64,000 nucleotides of DNA from Massilia sp. BSC265 (GCF_000740675.1 NZ_JPXI01000023.1:78470-142469), one strand, 5' to 3'. Shown: positions 18,852-27,777, numbered from the stretch's first letter. Program-made: numbers and translations. The notes: generated from the sequence alone by a model not told the origin.

Positions 18852-19694
18852 ATGGACGCCCCCAGCATCAGCGCGGACGACTTCCAGCGCTTTCGCGAGT
18901 ACTTCTACCGCAGGAGCGGCATCCAGTTCGAAGCGTCCAAGCGCTACTTCGTCGACAAGCGCCTGATCGACCGGATCCAGGCCACCGGCTGCAGCGGCTT
19001 TCGCGACTACTTCGCGATGCTGCGCTTCGAAGCTTCGGGCCGCGAGTGGCAGGCCCTGGTCAATGAAATGACGGTCAACGAGACCTATTTCATGCGCGAG
19101 GACTACCAGTTCGAGTGCCTGGTGCAGTCGATCCTGCCGGAGCTGGTCGCGCGCAAGCGCCCGGGCGAGCCGCTGCGCATCTGGGTCATGCCTTCGTCCT
19201 CGGGCGAGGAAGCCTATGGCATCGCCATGTTCCTGCTCGAGCGCTGGCCGCAGCTGAAGGACTGGGATGTCGAGATCGTGTCTTCGGATATCGATACCCG
19301 GATCCTCGCGCAGGCACAGGCCGGGCTGTATTCGCAGCGCGCGGTCCAGCAGTTGCCTGCCGCCTGGCTGCAGAAGTATTTCACGCGCGAGGAAGGCGGC
19401 TGGCGCATCTGCCCCACGCTGCGCGAGGCGGTCGCCTTCACCCGTGTCAACCTGAACGAACGCGCCGAGGTGGCGGCGTACCGCGATTACGACGTGGTGT
19501 TCTGCCGCAATCTCCTGATTTATTTCGACGACGTGTCGCGCCGCCAGGCCGCCGAGTCGTTTTTCGACGTACTGCGCCCGGGCGGCTTCATCTGCCTGGG
19601 CCATTCGGAATCGATGAGCCGTATTTCATCGCTGTTCAGGATACGCAAGTTTCCGAAAGCGATCGTGTACCAGAAGCCCATGGAGGGGCAATGA
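18852..19694 (+). CDS. cheR: Chemotaxis protein methyltransferase CheR
   Basis: 280 residues. An N-terminal all-alpha domain (DFQRFREYFYRRSGIQF) is followed by the SAM-binding domain with NEMTVNETYFMRED, WVMPSSSGEEAYGIAM (the Gly-rich SAM loop, slightly divergent from the usual AGCSTGEEPYS), EIVSSDID and FCRNLLIYFD. It methylates glutamates of the receptors in this operon using S-adenosylmethionine. It has no C-terminal TPR or receptor-tethering extension. Its stop overlaps the start of cheY (ATGA). Confidence 0.95.
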   Translation: MDAPSISADDFQRFREYFYRRSGIQFEASKRYFVDKRLIDRIQATGCSGFRDYFAMLRFEASGREWQALVNEMTVNETYFMREDYQFECLVQSILPELVARKRPGEPLRIWVMPSSSGEEAYGIAMFLLERWPQLKDWDVEIVSSDIDTRILAQAQAGLYSQRAVQQLPAAWLQKYFTREEGGWRICPTLREAVAFTRVNLNERAEVAAYRDYDVVFCRNLLIYFDDVSRRQAAESFFDVLRPGGFICLGHSESMSRISSLFRIRKFPKAIVYQKPMEGQ

Positions 19695-20083
19695 GCAAGG
19701 CCTGCAAGCACATCCTGATCGTGGACGATGCCGCCACCGTGCGCATGTTCCACCGTTCGATCCTCGAAGAAGCGGCTTATGCCGTGACCGAGGCCGTCAA
19801 CGGGCTCGAGGCCCTGGAAAAGACGGCCTCGGCGCCCTTCGACCCGCCATTCGACCTCTACCTGGTGGACGTCAACATGCCGCAGATGGACGGCTACGGC
19901 TTCCTGCGGGCATTGCGCGCCGGCGAAGGGCCACAGGCGCCCGCCATCATGATCAGCACCGAGGCCGAGGACAGCGACCGCCGCCAGGCATTCGAAGCCG
20001 GCGCCAACCACTACCTCGCCAAACCGATCCGTCCGCAGCAACTGCTGCGGATCGTCAGGCTCCTGCTGGGAGAATCCGCATGA
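19691..20083 (+). CDS. cheY: CheY-like single-domain response regulator (first)
   Basis: 130 residues, receiver domain only. Conserved features: HILIVDDAATVR acidic pocket, phospho-acceptor Asp60 in YLVDVNMPQMDGYGF, Ser in IMISTEAED and Lys in YLAKPIRPQQL. It overlaps cheR and cheA by 4 bp each. It probably receives phosphate from the adjacent CheA; the output target is unknown because no flagellar motor genes are near. Confidence 0.93.
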   Translation: MSKACKHILIVDDAATVRMFHRSILEEAAYAVTEAVNGLEALEKTASAPFDPPFDLYLVDVNMPQMDGYGFLRALRAGEGPQAPAIMISTEAEDSDRRQAFEAGANHYLAKPIRPQQLLRIVRLLLGESA

Positions 20084-22470
20084 ACGATTTGTCCAATCCC
20101 GTGCTGCAGCAATTCCTCCTCGAATCGCGCGACGCGCTCGAAGGGATTGCCGGCAGCCTGCTCGCCCTCGAACGCGCCCCGCATGACAGCGCGCGCATGG
20201 ACGGCCTGTTCCGGGTCGTCCACACCCTGAAGGGAAACTGCGGGCTGTTCGACTTCCCCGACATGTTCCGTGTCATCCACGCGGCCGAGGACCTGATGAC
20301 CGCCGTGCGTGACGGCCGCCTGGTCTATGACCGCGCGATGGCCGATGCCCTGCTCGACGCCATGGATTTCGTTGCCCTGCAGCTCGACGGAATCGAGGTC
20401 GACGGCGTCCCCGGCGCCGGCCATGGCCAGGCATCGGTACAGCTGGCCACGCGCCTGCGTGCCCGGTGCGAAGACGAGGCGGCACTCCCGGATTGCCCTT
20501 CCGGCGGCGTGCAGGGCGGCGCCGTGGCTGCCGGTTCCGACCCGCGCGCTGCCCGGATGGAAGCCGCATTGGCGCTGGCCCCGGCCGAGCTGCGCATGGG
20601 TTGGGCCGCGGCGGCCGCCAGCGGCCCGCTGCACTGGGTCGAGTACGCCCCGGAAGCCGAATGCTTCTACAAGGGAGAAGATCCGCTGTACCAGGCGATG
20701 CAGCTGCCGGGCGTGCTCTGGCAACGCGTGGTGCCGGCCGAAGCCTGGCCGGCCCTGCCCGAGCTCGACCCCTACCGCTGCAACCTGCTGTTCCACGCCG
20801 TCACGAGCGCATCCCGTGCCGCCATCGACGAGCATTTCCGCTACGTGCCGGAGCAGGTCTGGGTCGGAATACTGCCGGCACAGGCAGCGCCTGCGCCTGC
20901 AGCCGACTTGGAGCTGGTGGCCGAGGCCCTGGGCATCGTGCAGGCCCAGGGAGCGGCACTATCGAGCAGCAATGGCGCGCCGTGGGTGCCGGGCCGCCTG
21001 CTGGCTGCGGTTGCCACCATCCGCGCCTGCATGCAGGCGGTCGGGCGCGCCGCCGGGCTCGATGAGCTGGAGCGCTGCTCGTCCGAGGCGCTGGCATCCG
21101 GCTCGGCGGCGCCCGTGCTGGCCTGGATCGAACGTCATGCGCTCGCCGCCGCCGGGGAGGACGAGGTGTCCGGGAAGGCGGGGCTACACGAGGCGCCGGC
21201 TGCCGTGGCGCCTCCACGCCCCAATGCCGCTTCACAGGCCGGGGCATCCGACGCCGAACCGAATTTCGGCCGCCGCAGCGAAGACCAGGGCGCCAACCGC
21301 GTGCTCAAGGTCGAGCAGGCCAAGGTCGACCGCCTGATGAACCTGATCGGCGAGATGGTCGTCGCGCGCAACGGCCTGCCCTACCTGGCCGCGCGCGCGG
21401 AAGAACATTACGGCGTGCGCGAGATGTCGCGCGAGATCAAGGCCCAGCACGCGATCATCAACCGCATCGTCGAAGAAATGCAGGACGCGATCATGCAGGT
21501 GCGCATGACGCCGGTGTCATTCGTGTTCCAGCGTTTCCCGCGCCTGGTGCGCGACATCGCCCACCGCCTCGGCAAGGAAGTCGAGCTGGTGCTGCAGGGC
21601 GAGAGCACCGAGGCCGACAAGAACGTGATCGAAGCCCTGGCCGATCCGCTGGTGCACATCGTGCGCAATGCCCTCGACCATGGCCTGGAAGGGCCGGCCG
21701 CGCGTCTCGCCGCCGGCAAGCCGGCCTGCGGACGCCTCGTGATCGCCGCCTTCCAGGAGGCGGACCGGGTCGTCATCGAGGTGAGCGACGACGGACGCGG
21801 CATCGACCCGGCGGCGATCCGGCGCAAGGCCTATGCGAACGGCCTGATCGACGAAGCTGCGCTGGAGCGGCTGGACGACCAGCAGTCGGTCAACCTGGTG
21901 TTCCTGCCCGGTTTCTCGACCGCCGAACAGGTGTCCGACCTGTCCGGGCGCGGCGTCGGCATGGATGCGGTGCGCAGCGCGGTCGACCGGCTGGGCGGCA
22001 GCATTGCCCTGTCGAGCGTCCCTGGCCAGGGCACGCGCCTGCGCCTGTCGCTGCCGCTGTCGATGGCCGTCACGAGCGTGATGCTGGTCGAGTCTGGCGG
22101 CATGCAGGTCGGGATCCCGATGGACATGGTGGTCGAGACCGTGCGGATTCCCGCGCACGCGGTCCATGGGATCAAGCAGTACCGCACGGCGGTCCTGCGC
22201 GAGCGCATCGTTCCCCTGCGCTCGCTCAACGAATTGCTCGCCCTCGACCGCCCGCAAGTGCACAACGAGCAGGACGAGATGGCGACCCTGGTGTTGCGCC
22301 TCCACGGGCAGTACGTGGGCCTGGTGATCGACGACTTCCGCGAAGTGGTGGAAGTGATCCTCAAGCCCATGGGCGGCATCCTCGGCAGCCTGTCCGCCTA
22401 CGCCGGCTCGGCGCTGCTGGGCGACGGCTCGGTACTCATGGTCATCAACCCGAAGGAGCTCCTGTCATGA
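20080..22470 (+). CDS. cheA: Chemotaxis sensor kinase CheA
   Basis: 796 residues. An N-terminal HPt domain (1-105) has the phosphorylatable His48 in VVHTLKGNCG. Residues about 150-280 form a domain with ECFYKGEDPLYQ and DPYRCNLLFHAV in place of a recognisable CheY-binding P2. After a linker come the dimerisation helices (VDRLMNLIGEMVVARN), the ATP-binding domain (DPLVHIVRNALDHGLE, DDGRGI, GRGVGMDAVR) and a C-terminal CheW-like regulatory domain (from about 660). All kinase motifs look intact. It overlaps its neighbours by 4 bp on both sides. Confidence 0.95.
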   Translation: MNDLSNPVLQQFLLESRDALEGIAGSLLALERAPHDSARMDGLFRVVHTLKGNCGLFDFPDMFRVIHAAEDLMTAVRDGRLVYDRAMADALLDAMDFVALQLDGIEVDGVPGAGHGQASVQLATRLRARCEDEAALPDCPSGGVQGGAVAAGSDPRAARMEAALALAPAELRMGWAAAAASGPLHWVEYAPEAECFYKGEDPLYQAMQLPGVLWQRVVPAEAWPALPELDPYRCNLLFHAVTSASRAAIDEHFRYVPEQVWVGILPAQAAPAPAADLELVAEALGIVQAQGAALSSSNGAPWVPGRLLAAVATIRACMQAVGRAAGLDELERCSSEALASGSAAPVLAWIERHALAAAGEDEVSGKAGLHEAPAAVAPPRPNAASQAGASDAEPNFGRRSEDQGANRVLKVEQAKVDRLMNLIGEMVVARNGLPYLAARAEEHYGVREMSREIKAQHAIINRIVEEMQDAIMQVRMTPVSFVFQRFPRLVRDIAHRLGKEVELVLQGESTEADKNVIEALADPLVHIVRNALDHGLEGPAARLAAGKPACGRLVIAAFQEADRVVIEVSDDGRGIDPAAIRRKAYANGLIDEAALERLDDQQSVNLVFLPGFSTAEQVSDLSGRGVGMDAVRSAVDRLGGSIALSSVPGQGTRLRLSLPLSMAVTSVMLVESGGMQVGIPMDMVVETVRIPAHAVHGIKQYRTAVLRERIVPLRSLNELLALDRPQVHNEQDEMATLVLRLHGQYVGLVIDDFREVVEVILKPMGGILGSLSAYAGSALLGDGSVLMVINPKELLS

Positions 22471-22763
22471 CATTCAGCTGGAAAGACGATGTGCTGGCCT
22501 GCGACGGCGCCCTAGCCGTCGACGATGCCGAAGCGCTGCTGCAGGAACTGGCGCAGCGCGCCGGCTCCGCCGCCAGTTGCGCCGACCTGTCGGGATGCGG
22601 CCACGTGCACGCCGCCTGCCTGCAGGTGCTGATGGCAGCGGGCGTGCGCATCGTGGCGTGGCCGCCGGATGCCGCACTCGGCGCCTGGCTGCGCGCCGCC
22701 CTGCCGGCGCCGGCCTGCGCCCCCGAACGATATCCAAACAAGCAAGCAAAGGAAACAACATGA
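22467..22763 (+). CDS. Small STAS-domain protein of the chemosensory operon
   Basis: 98 residues. The pattern FSWKDDVLACDGALAVDDAEALLQELAQ, then CADLSGCGHVHAACLQVLMAAG, matches the STAS/anti-sigma-antagonist fold; the usual phosphorylatable Ser of LSGVxxIDSAG is replaced around GCGHVHAACL, so switching by Ser phosphorylation is unlikely. Such small STAS proteins accompany several chemosensory clusters, where their role is not well defined. It overlaps cheA and the second cheY by 4 bp each. Confidence 0.8.
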   Translation: MTFSWKDDVLACDGALAVDDAEALLQELAQRAGSAASCADLSGCGHVHAACLQVLMAAGVRIVAWPPDAALGAWLRAALPAPACAPERYPNKQAKETT

Positions 22764-23134
22764 GCAAGACCATCCTCGTTGTCGACGATTCCGGCACCAT
22801 GGTGCTGAGCCTGAAGAACACCCTCGAGATCGCCGGCTTCTCCGTGCTCACGGCCAGCGACGGCCTCAAGGGCCTGGAGCGCCTGCAGGGCGGCCCCAAG
22901 CCCGACCTGATCGTCACCGACATCAACATGCCCAACATGAACGGCATCGAGTTCATCGGCAAGGTCCGCTCGACGCCGGGCTACCGCTTCACGCCCATCC
23001 TGGTCCTTACCACCGAGAGCCAGCAGGCGCGCCGCGACGAAGCCAAGAAGCTCGGCGCTACCGGCTGGATGGTCAAGCCGGTCGGCGGCGCCGACCTGCT
23101 CAAGATCGTCAAGCAAGTCCTGCCGGGAGCCTGA
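22760..23134 (+). CDS. CheY-like single-domain response regulator (second)
   Basis: 124 residues, receiver only: TILVVDDSGTMV, phospho-acceptor Asp54 in IVTDINMPNMNGIEF, Thr in LVLTTESQ and Lys in WMVKPVGGADLL. It differs clearly from the first CheY, so the two may divide roles, one as effector and one as phosphate sink. It overlaps the STAS gene by 4 bp and is followed 1 bp later by the small receptor-like gene. Confidence 0.93.
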   Translation: MSKTILVVDDSGTMVLSLKNTLEIAGFSVLTASDGLKGLERLQGGPKPDLIVTDINMPNMNGIEFIGKVRSTPGYRFTPILVLTTESQQARRDEAKKLGATGWMVKPVGGADLLKIVKQVLPGA

Positions 23135-23135
23135 C

Positions 23136-24149
23136 ATGCGCGCAAGGGATGGCCTGGTGGCTCTGGTCGGACGCGTGCTGCAGGCACGCGGCAACGACGC
23201 CGCCCCGGCAGCAAACGACACGGGCTACGGCGCGGCCATCGCGGCAAGCTGCAGTCTGGATCGCGAAATCAGCAGCAGGCTCGATGAGGCGGTACGCCGC
23301 ACCGAGTCCTCGGCGCTCGCTATCATGGGCGAGGTACGGGGCTTGTGCGACCGTTCCGCCGAGCTGGCCGGACGACTGCAGGCCGCGACCGTTGACGCCG
23401 ACCGCTTCGAGCGCGATACCGCGGACCGGGTGGCGGCCCTGCAGCAGACCGCGCACTTCCTGCAGCGCCTGCCGGAACGGCTGCGGCGCGACCTTGCCTG
23501 CATTTCCGACATCGCCGCGGAAATCAAGAGCCTGTCGGGGCTGGCGGAAAGCGTGCAGGCGATCAGCATGCAGTCGCACTTGCTGTCGATCAACGCCGCC
23601 ATCGAGGCCAGCCGTGCGGGCACCGCCGGCACGGCATTCAAGGTCGTCGCCGGTGAAGTCCGTGCGCTGGCGGCCGACTCCAATGCCGCCGCCGCCCGCA
23701 TCGGCGGCAGCCTGCAGCGCATCCGCAGCATGCTCAGGGAAGGCCTCGAGCAGAATGCGGCCGACTCCTCCGACGACCTGGCGCAGATCACCCTGGCGTC
23801 CGAGACCGTCGCGGCGCTGCAGTCGAGTTTCGACCAGGTCAGCGGCAACTACCATGCGCGGCTGGCCGAGATGCTTGCACACGGCGAAGCGCTGGCGCAT
23901 GCCAGTGCCGACGTCCTCGGTCAGTTGCAATACCAGGACGTGGTGCGCCAGTGCGTCGAGCGCTTGCAGCAGGCACTTGCGCAACGCAACGCGGCCCTGA
24001 GCGAGGAATGTTCGGGGAATGCGGCGGGCCGGCCGGACGTCGCCGCACAGCGGATCGCCGACATTACCGCGAACTACCTGTCCACCGAGCAACTGCACGG
24101 CGACAGTGCCGCCGGTTCGAGCAGCATGCCCTTGATCGAGCTGTTCTAG
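23136..24149 (+). CDS. Small soluble receptor-like protein with a CheZ-like DxxxQ motif
   Basis: 337 residues, mainly coiled coil, no membrane helix. Residues about 135-190 resemble an MCP tip (ISMQSHLLSINAAIEASRAG, then AFKVVAGEVRALAADS). A C-terminal helix contains LQYQDVVRQCVERL: Asp268 and Gln272 reproduce the DxxxQ spacing used by CheZ-type phosphatases. No CheZ, CheC or CheX is otherwise seen in the operon. It may thus couple signal input to dephosphorylation of one of the CheYs; this is inference from motif and context. It is the last gene of the operon. Confidence 0.8.
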   Translation: MRARDGLVALVGRVLQARGNDAAPAANDTGYGAAIAASCSLDREISSRLDEAVRRTESSALAIMGEVRGLCDRSAELAGRLQAATVDADRFERDTADRVAALQQTAHFLQRLPERLRRDLACISDIAAEIKSLSGLAESVQAISMQSHLLSINAAIEASRAGTAGTAFKVVAGEVRALAADSNAAAARIGGSLQRIRSMLREGLEQNAADSSDDLAQITLASETVAALQSSFDQVSGNYHARLAEMLAHGEALAHASADVLGQLQYQDVVRQCVERLQQALAQRNAALSEECSGNAAGRPDVAAQRIADITANYLSTEQLHGDSAAGSSSMPLIELF

Positions 24150-24252
24150 CACCGATGAAGGCGGCCCACGCATCGTACGATGCGCGTACAGCCCGCTGCC
24201 ATGCGTCAGCGGTCCTTTTGTTCCACACGCTTCCTTTTCGCCACCGAAATGA

Positions 24253-25443
24253 CCGCCACCTTGCCAGTCCTGGGTCCGATCCAGCGTCACGGCCGCGCTC
24301 GCCGGCAAGGAAAACGAATGGTCGGCCGAATACCGGCTCCAGCGCGAGGATGGCAGTTATGCCGATGTACTGAGCCGCGCCTTCATCCTCCGCGATGCGG
24401 CTGGTGCCCTCGTCCGGATGGTGGGTGGTCTCTCGGACCTCACCGAACGCAAGCAGTCGAAACTGCATCTCGAGCGGCTCGACCCGCCGCTAGTCGATGT
24501 GTTTGTCGCCAACGGCTACCGGACAGCCAAGTCCCAGAATCCGCCGGAAGCCGAGTTCATCGCAGCCGAAATCGAAGCGATCATCCGCGACCCGGCGATG
24601 CGCCATCGCACGCTCGGCGTCGTATCCCTGCTCGGACCGGAACAGGCCCTGTCGATCGACAAGCTGGTACGTTCCCGCGTCGAGGCGGCGGAGCTTGCGC
24701 GCCGCAACTTCGCCTGTGGCGACGCCCGCATCTTCCAGGGCAGCGAGCGCGATATCGTCTTCCTGCGCATGGTGGCGGACAGCCGCAACCACCATGCGCT
24801 GTCGGGCCTGCAGTATGACCAGCGCTTCAACGTGGCCGCATCCCGCGCGCGCGACCGCATGTATCTGGTGCGCTCGGTGCGGCTGGAAGAACTGTCCACG
24901 CTCGACCTGCGGCGCACATTAGTGGAACACTTTGCCAAGCCTGTCGAGAGCAACGACGAAGCGGGCAGCCTGATCGCCCTGTGCGAGTCCGGTTTCGAGC
25001 GCGACGTTTACACCGAGCTGTTCAACCGTGGCTACCGCGTCATCCTGCAGGTGCCGGCGGCAGGTTACCGCATCGACATGGTGGTCGAGGGCGCGGACGA
25101 CCGCCGTCTTGCGATCGAGCTCGATGGCGACGAGTTCCACGGGCCGGACCGGTGGGCAGCCGACATGGGCCGCCAGCGCGTGCTGGAACGGGCCGGATGG
25201 ACATTCTGGCGCTGCTTCGCCTCCACCTGGTCGCTGCAGCGCGAAACGGTGCTGGCCGAGCTGCTCCCCCAACTGAGCAACATGGGGATCGAGCCGCTCG
25301 GGGCGCTGGAGCGCATCCCGTCGCTGGTCGAGTACCGTGAGTGGGGACGGGAAGCGCTGGCAGGACGCGACGACGCTGTGGGAGGCATGCTCGACGAGGC
25401 CGTCGCCGGCGACGCCGACGACACGCGTGCGCCTGCCGTGTAG
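24253..25443 (+). pseudogene. Chimeric remnant: PAS fragment fused in frame to the C-terminus of a helicase/PD-(D/E)XK protein
   Basis: The frame is open from 24253; the first usual start is ATG 24418. The first part (codons about 24300-24470) reads EWSAEYRLQREDGSYADVLS and ends VGGLSDLTERKQ, the end of a PAS/PAC domain. It then switches to the last part of a superfamily-1-type DNA helicase (VSLLGPEQA, IFQGSERDIVFLRMV, FNVAASRARDRMYLVRSV), ending in a DUF559/Vsr-like nuclease fold (FERDVYTELFNRGY, YRIDMVVEG, LAIELDGDEFHG, ERAGWTFWRCFA). Walker A/B motors are absent, so it cannot be an active helicase; the nuclease part looks intact. Likely the scar of a deletion joining two genes. A 341-residue product from 24418 is possible. 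Confidence 0.7.
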
Positions 25444-25469
25444 TGACTGGGTGAAGCCGCCGGTCTGCA

Positions 25470-26798
25470 TCAGCCGGTGCGCGCGGCCGAATGGCCGGCT
25501 TTCTCCGCCTCTCCCGGCACCAGGTGCCTCACGAGCAGCTGGTCGATCCGGTAGTGATCGACATCGAGCACCTCGAACTTGACGCCCTGGTACTCCACGC
25601 TGTCGGTACGCTTGGGGACCTTGCGCAGCATGTACATCATGAAGCCGGCCGCGGTCTCGTAGTTCTCTTCGTCCGGCAGGCTCTCGAGCCCGATGGTGCG
25701 CTTCACGTCGCCGACCGGCGTACTGCCGTCGATCAGCCACGAGCCGTCCTCGCGCTGCATGATCTGCTCGTCCTCGTCGAGGGGACTGCCCCAGCTCCCC
25801 ATGACGGTCAACATGATGTCGCTCAGGGTGATCACACCCATGACCAGGGCGTACTCGTTGATCACGACGGCAAAGGTTTCCTTGGTGGCGCGGAACTTGT
25901 CGAGCAGTTCCGACAGCGTGAGCGTGTCCGGGATGATCAGGACGGTACGGATGCTCGATTCGTTCAACTGCAGCAGCGATTGCTTGTTCAGCAGCCGCAC
26001 GAGGATGTCGCGCGTATCCACGTAGCCGATCACCCGGTCGATCGTGCCGTCACAGACAGGGAATTTCGAATGCGTGGCAATCTTCTGGCGGATGCTTTCC
26101 TCGGTCTCGTTCAAGGTGAAATACACCACGCTGTCGCGATTGGTCATGGCCGATGCGACCGAGCGCGACTCCAGCTCGAACACGTTCTCGATGAAGTGCT
26201 GTTCCTGCTTCTGCAGCACGCCGGCCTGGGCGCCTGCCTCCACGGCGGCGGAAATCTCGTCGAAGGTAATGTTGTCTTCGCGCGTCGTGTCGACCTTGAA
26301 AATACGGAAGATCAGGTTCGCGATCAGGTTGAGGGCCCACGACAGCGGCTTGCAAACGCGGATGAAGACCAGCACCGGCTTGATCACGGCGACCGCGATG
26401 CGCTCGGGTGCGATCATCGCCACGCGCTTGGGCATGAGGTCCGAAAACAGGATGAACAGGAAGGTAACGAACAGGAAGGACAGGACGAAGCCGATGTTCT
26501 CGAGCGCGGGCCCATCGTAGACCGTCGAGATCCATGCGATGAAAAATGGCCGCAGCGCGCCCTCGCCCAGGATGCCGCCCAGGATCGCGATCGCGTTCAG
26601 GCCGATCTGGGACGCGGCGAAAAACTCCGCCGAATGCTCCTGGAGCGCCATGACCCTCAATGCCCGTTCGTCACCGGCTTCCGCCAGCAGCTTGAGCTTG
26701 ATCTTGCGTGCCCCGGCGAATGCGATCTCCGTCAGGGACAGGAAACCTGCGGCCAGCACCAGAAGCATCATCAATACGATATGTTGAAACAAGCTCAC
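25470..26798 (-). CDS. paeA: CNNM/CorC-family membrane protein, YtfL/PaeA-like
   Basis: 442 residues. An N-terminal DUF21 (CNNM) transmembrane domain (about 1-190; SLTEIAFAGARKIKLKLLAE, QIGLNAIAILGGILGE, FSDLMPKRVAMIAPE), a tandem CBS pair (about 205-335; VIGYVDTRDIL, FAVVINEYALVMGVITLSDIM) and a C-terminal CorC/HlyC domain (WLIDGSTPVGDVKR, GGFMMYMLRKVPKRTDSV-like, YRIDQLLV). Length and motif order match Escherichia coli YtfL (PaeA), implicated in polyamine export; other family members act in Mg/Co homeostasis, so the substrate is not certain. It stands alone between the chimeric remnant and a lysR gene. Confidence 0.88.
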   Translation of the reverse strand: MSLFQHIVLMMLLVLAAGFLSLTEIAFAGARKIKLKLLAEAGDERALRVMALQEHSAEFFAASQIGLNAIAILGGILGEGALRPFFIAWISTVYDGPALENIGFVLSFLFVTFLFILFSDLMPKRVAMIAPERIAVAVIKPVLVFIRVCKPLSWALNLIANLIFRIFKVDTTREDNITFDEISAAVEAGAQAGVLQKQEQHFIENVFELESRSVASAMTNRDSVVYFTLNETEESIRQKIATHSKFPVCDGTIDRVIGYVDTRDILVRLLNKQSLLQLNESSIRTVLIIPDTLTLSELLDKFRATKETFAVVINEYALVMGVITLSDIMLTVMGSWGSPLDEDEQIMQREDGSWLIDGSTPVGDVKRTIGLESLPDEENYETAAGFMMYMLRKVPKRTDSVEYQGVKFEVLDVDHYRIDQLLVRHLVPGEAEKAGHSAARTG

Positions 26799-26886
26799 GG
26801 TACACCTGAATTGATCACGGGCGACATGCCGCCCTGGTTAGTATAAGTTTAGCAATTGTTTGCAGCAACGAGGCGCGCCTGCGCCG

Positions 26887-27738
26887 CTAGCGCCGCAACT
26901 CCGACATGATGTTCTCGGCCATGAAGTCGCAGGGCGGGCGCCGCGATTTGCTGCTGCGCGCGAGGATGACCTCCAGCGCATCGGGCTCCGGCAGGCCCTG
27001 GGCCTGCCCGAGCTGGCTCAGGTGCGCCGGCACCGCGCAGCGTGCCAGCGGCGCGATCGCCAGGCCCGCTTCGACCATGCTGAGCAGTCCCATCAGGCTC
27101 GGGCTTTCGTAAGAAGTCCGGTACGGGATCCTCGCCCGCTCCAGGCTGCGGATCGCGTTCTCCCTCGCCACGCTGCCGGGCAGGAAAACGGCGATCGGCA
27201 GCGGCCGCTCGCGCCAGATCTCGTGCACGCTCGGCGAGGCGGCCCAGACCATCGGTTCGAAGCGCACGAACTCTCCCGACAAGCCCTTGACGCGCGTCGC
27301 ACACACCAGGTCGACCGAGCCGTCCTTCACCATGGGCGCGAGCGCCACGCTCGGCAGCCCGACCACCTGGATCTCGACCTTCGGATAGGTGGCGGAAAAC
27401 TTCTTCAGGATCGGCGGCAGCAGCGAAGACGCGTAGTCGTCGGGCACGCCGAGGACGACCCTCCCGGTGACGTCGGGCCGGACCACCGCGGCCCAGGCCT
27501 CGTCGCGCAGGGCCAGCATGCGCCGCGCGTAGGTAAGCAGGACCTCGCCGTCCTGCGTCGGCGTGACGCTGCGCGACCTGCGCACGAACAGCGGCTTGCC
27601 GAGCGCGGTCTCGAGCGTCTTGATCTGCATGCTCACCGCCGATTGCGAGCGGTGGACGACTTCCGCCGCGCGGCTGATGTTGCCGGTATCGGCCACCGCC
27701 ACGATCATGGCCAGGACATCCAGGTCGAGTGCTTTCAC
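26887..27738 (-). CDS. LysR-family transcriptional regulator
   Basis: 283 residues. The N-terminal winged HTH (MKALDLDVLAMIVAVADTGN, ISRAAEVVHRSQSAVSMQIKTLE, LFVRRSRSVTPTQDGEVLL) is followed by a LysR substrate-binding domain starting GRVVLGVPDDYASSLLP. It diverges from the alpha/beta hydrolase with 101 bp between the starts, the usual arrangement for a LysR regulator and its target. The intergenic inverted repeat at 27751-27777 is the obvious operator candidate. The inducer is unknown. Confidence 0.93.
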   Translation of the reverse strand: MKALDLDVLAMIVAVADTGNISRAAEVVHRSQSAVSMQIKTLETALGKPLFVRRSRSVTPTQDGEVLLTYARRMLALRDEAWAAVVRPDVTGRVVLGVPDDYASSLLPPILKKFSATYPKVEIQVVGLPSVALAPMVKDGSVDLVCATRVKGLSGEFVRFEPMVWAASPSVHEIWRERPLPIAVFLPGSVARENAIRSLERARIPYRTSYESPSLMGLLSMVEAGLAIAPLARCAVPAHLSQLGQAQGLPEPDALEVILARSSKSRRPPCDFMAENIMSELRR

Positions 27739-27750
27739 GGGACTCCGCTC

Positions 27751-27777
27751 AGGTATCAGAAAACCAGATAGATACCT
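27751..27777. promoter_or_regulatory. Inverted repeat, candidate LysR operator
   Basis: AGGTATC and GATACCT are exact inverted arms separated by 13 bases. Inside lies a second symmetric arrangement TATC-N9-GATA, which contains the ATC-N9-GAT pattern known for several LysR-type operators. It starts 13 bp upstream of the lysR start and lies 63 bp upstream of the hydrolase start. Confidence 0.6.

Noticed and set aside
24169..24184. 16-bp perfect palindrome CGCATCGTACGATGCG after the chemosensory operon
   Set aside because: Could be a terminator stem, but only six pairs with a GTAC loop and no T-run follow; too weak to call.
24418..25443. Considered as an intact defence helicase/nuclease
   Set aside because: Walker A and B and the N-terminal helicase motifs are missing and the start lies in a PAS fragment.
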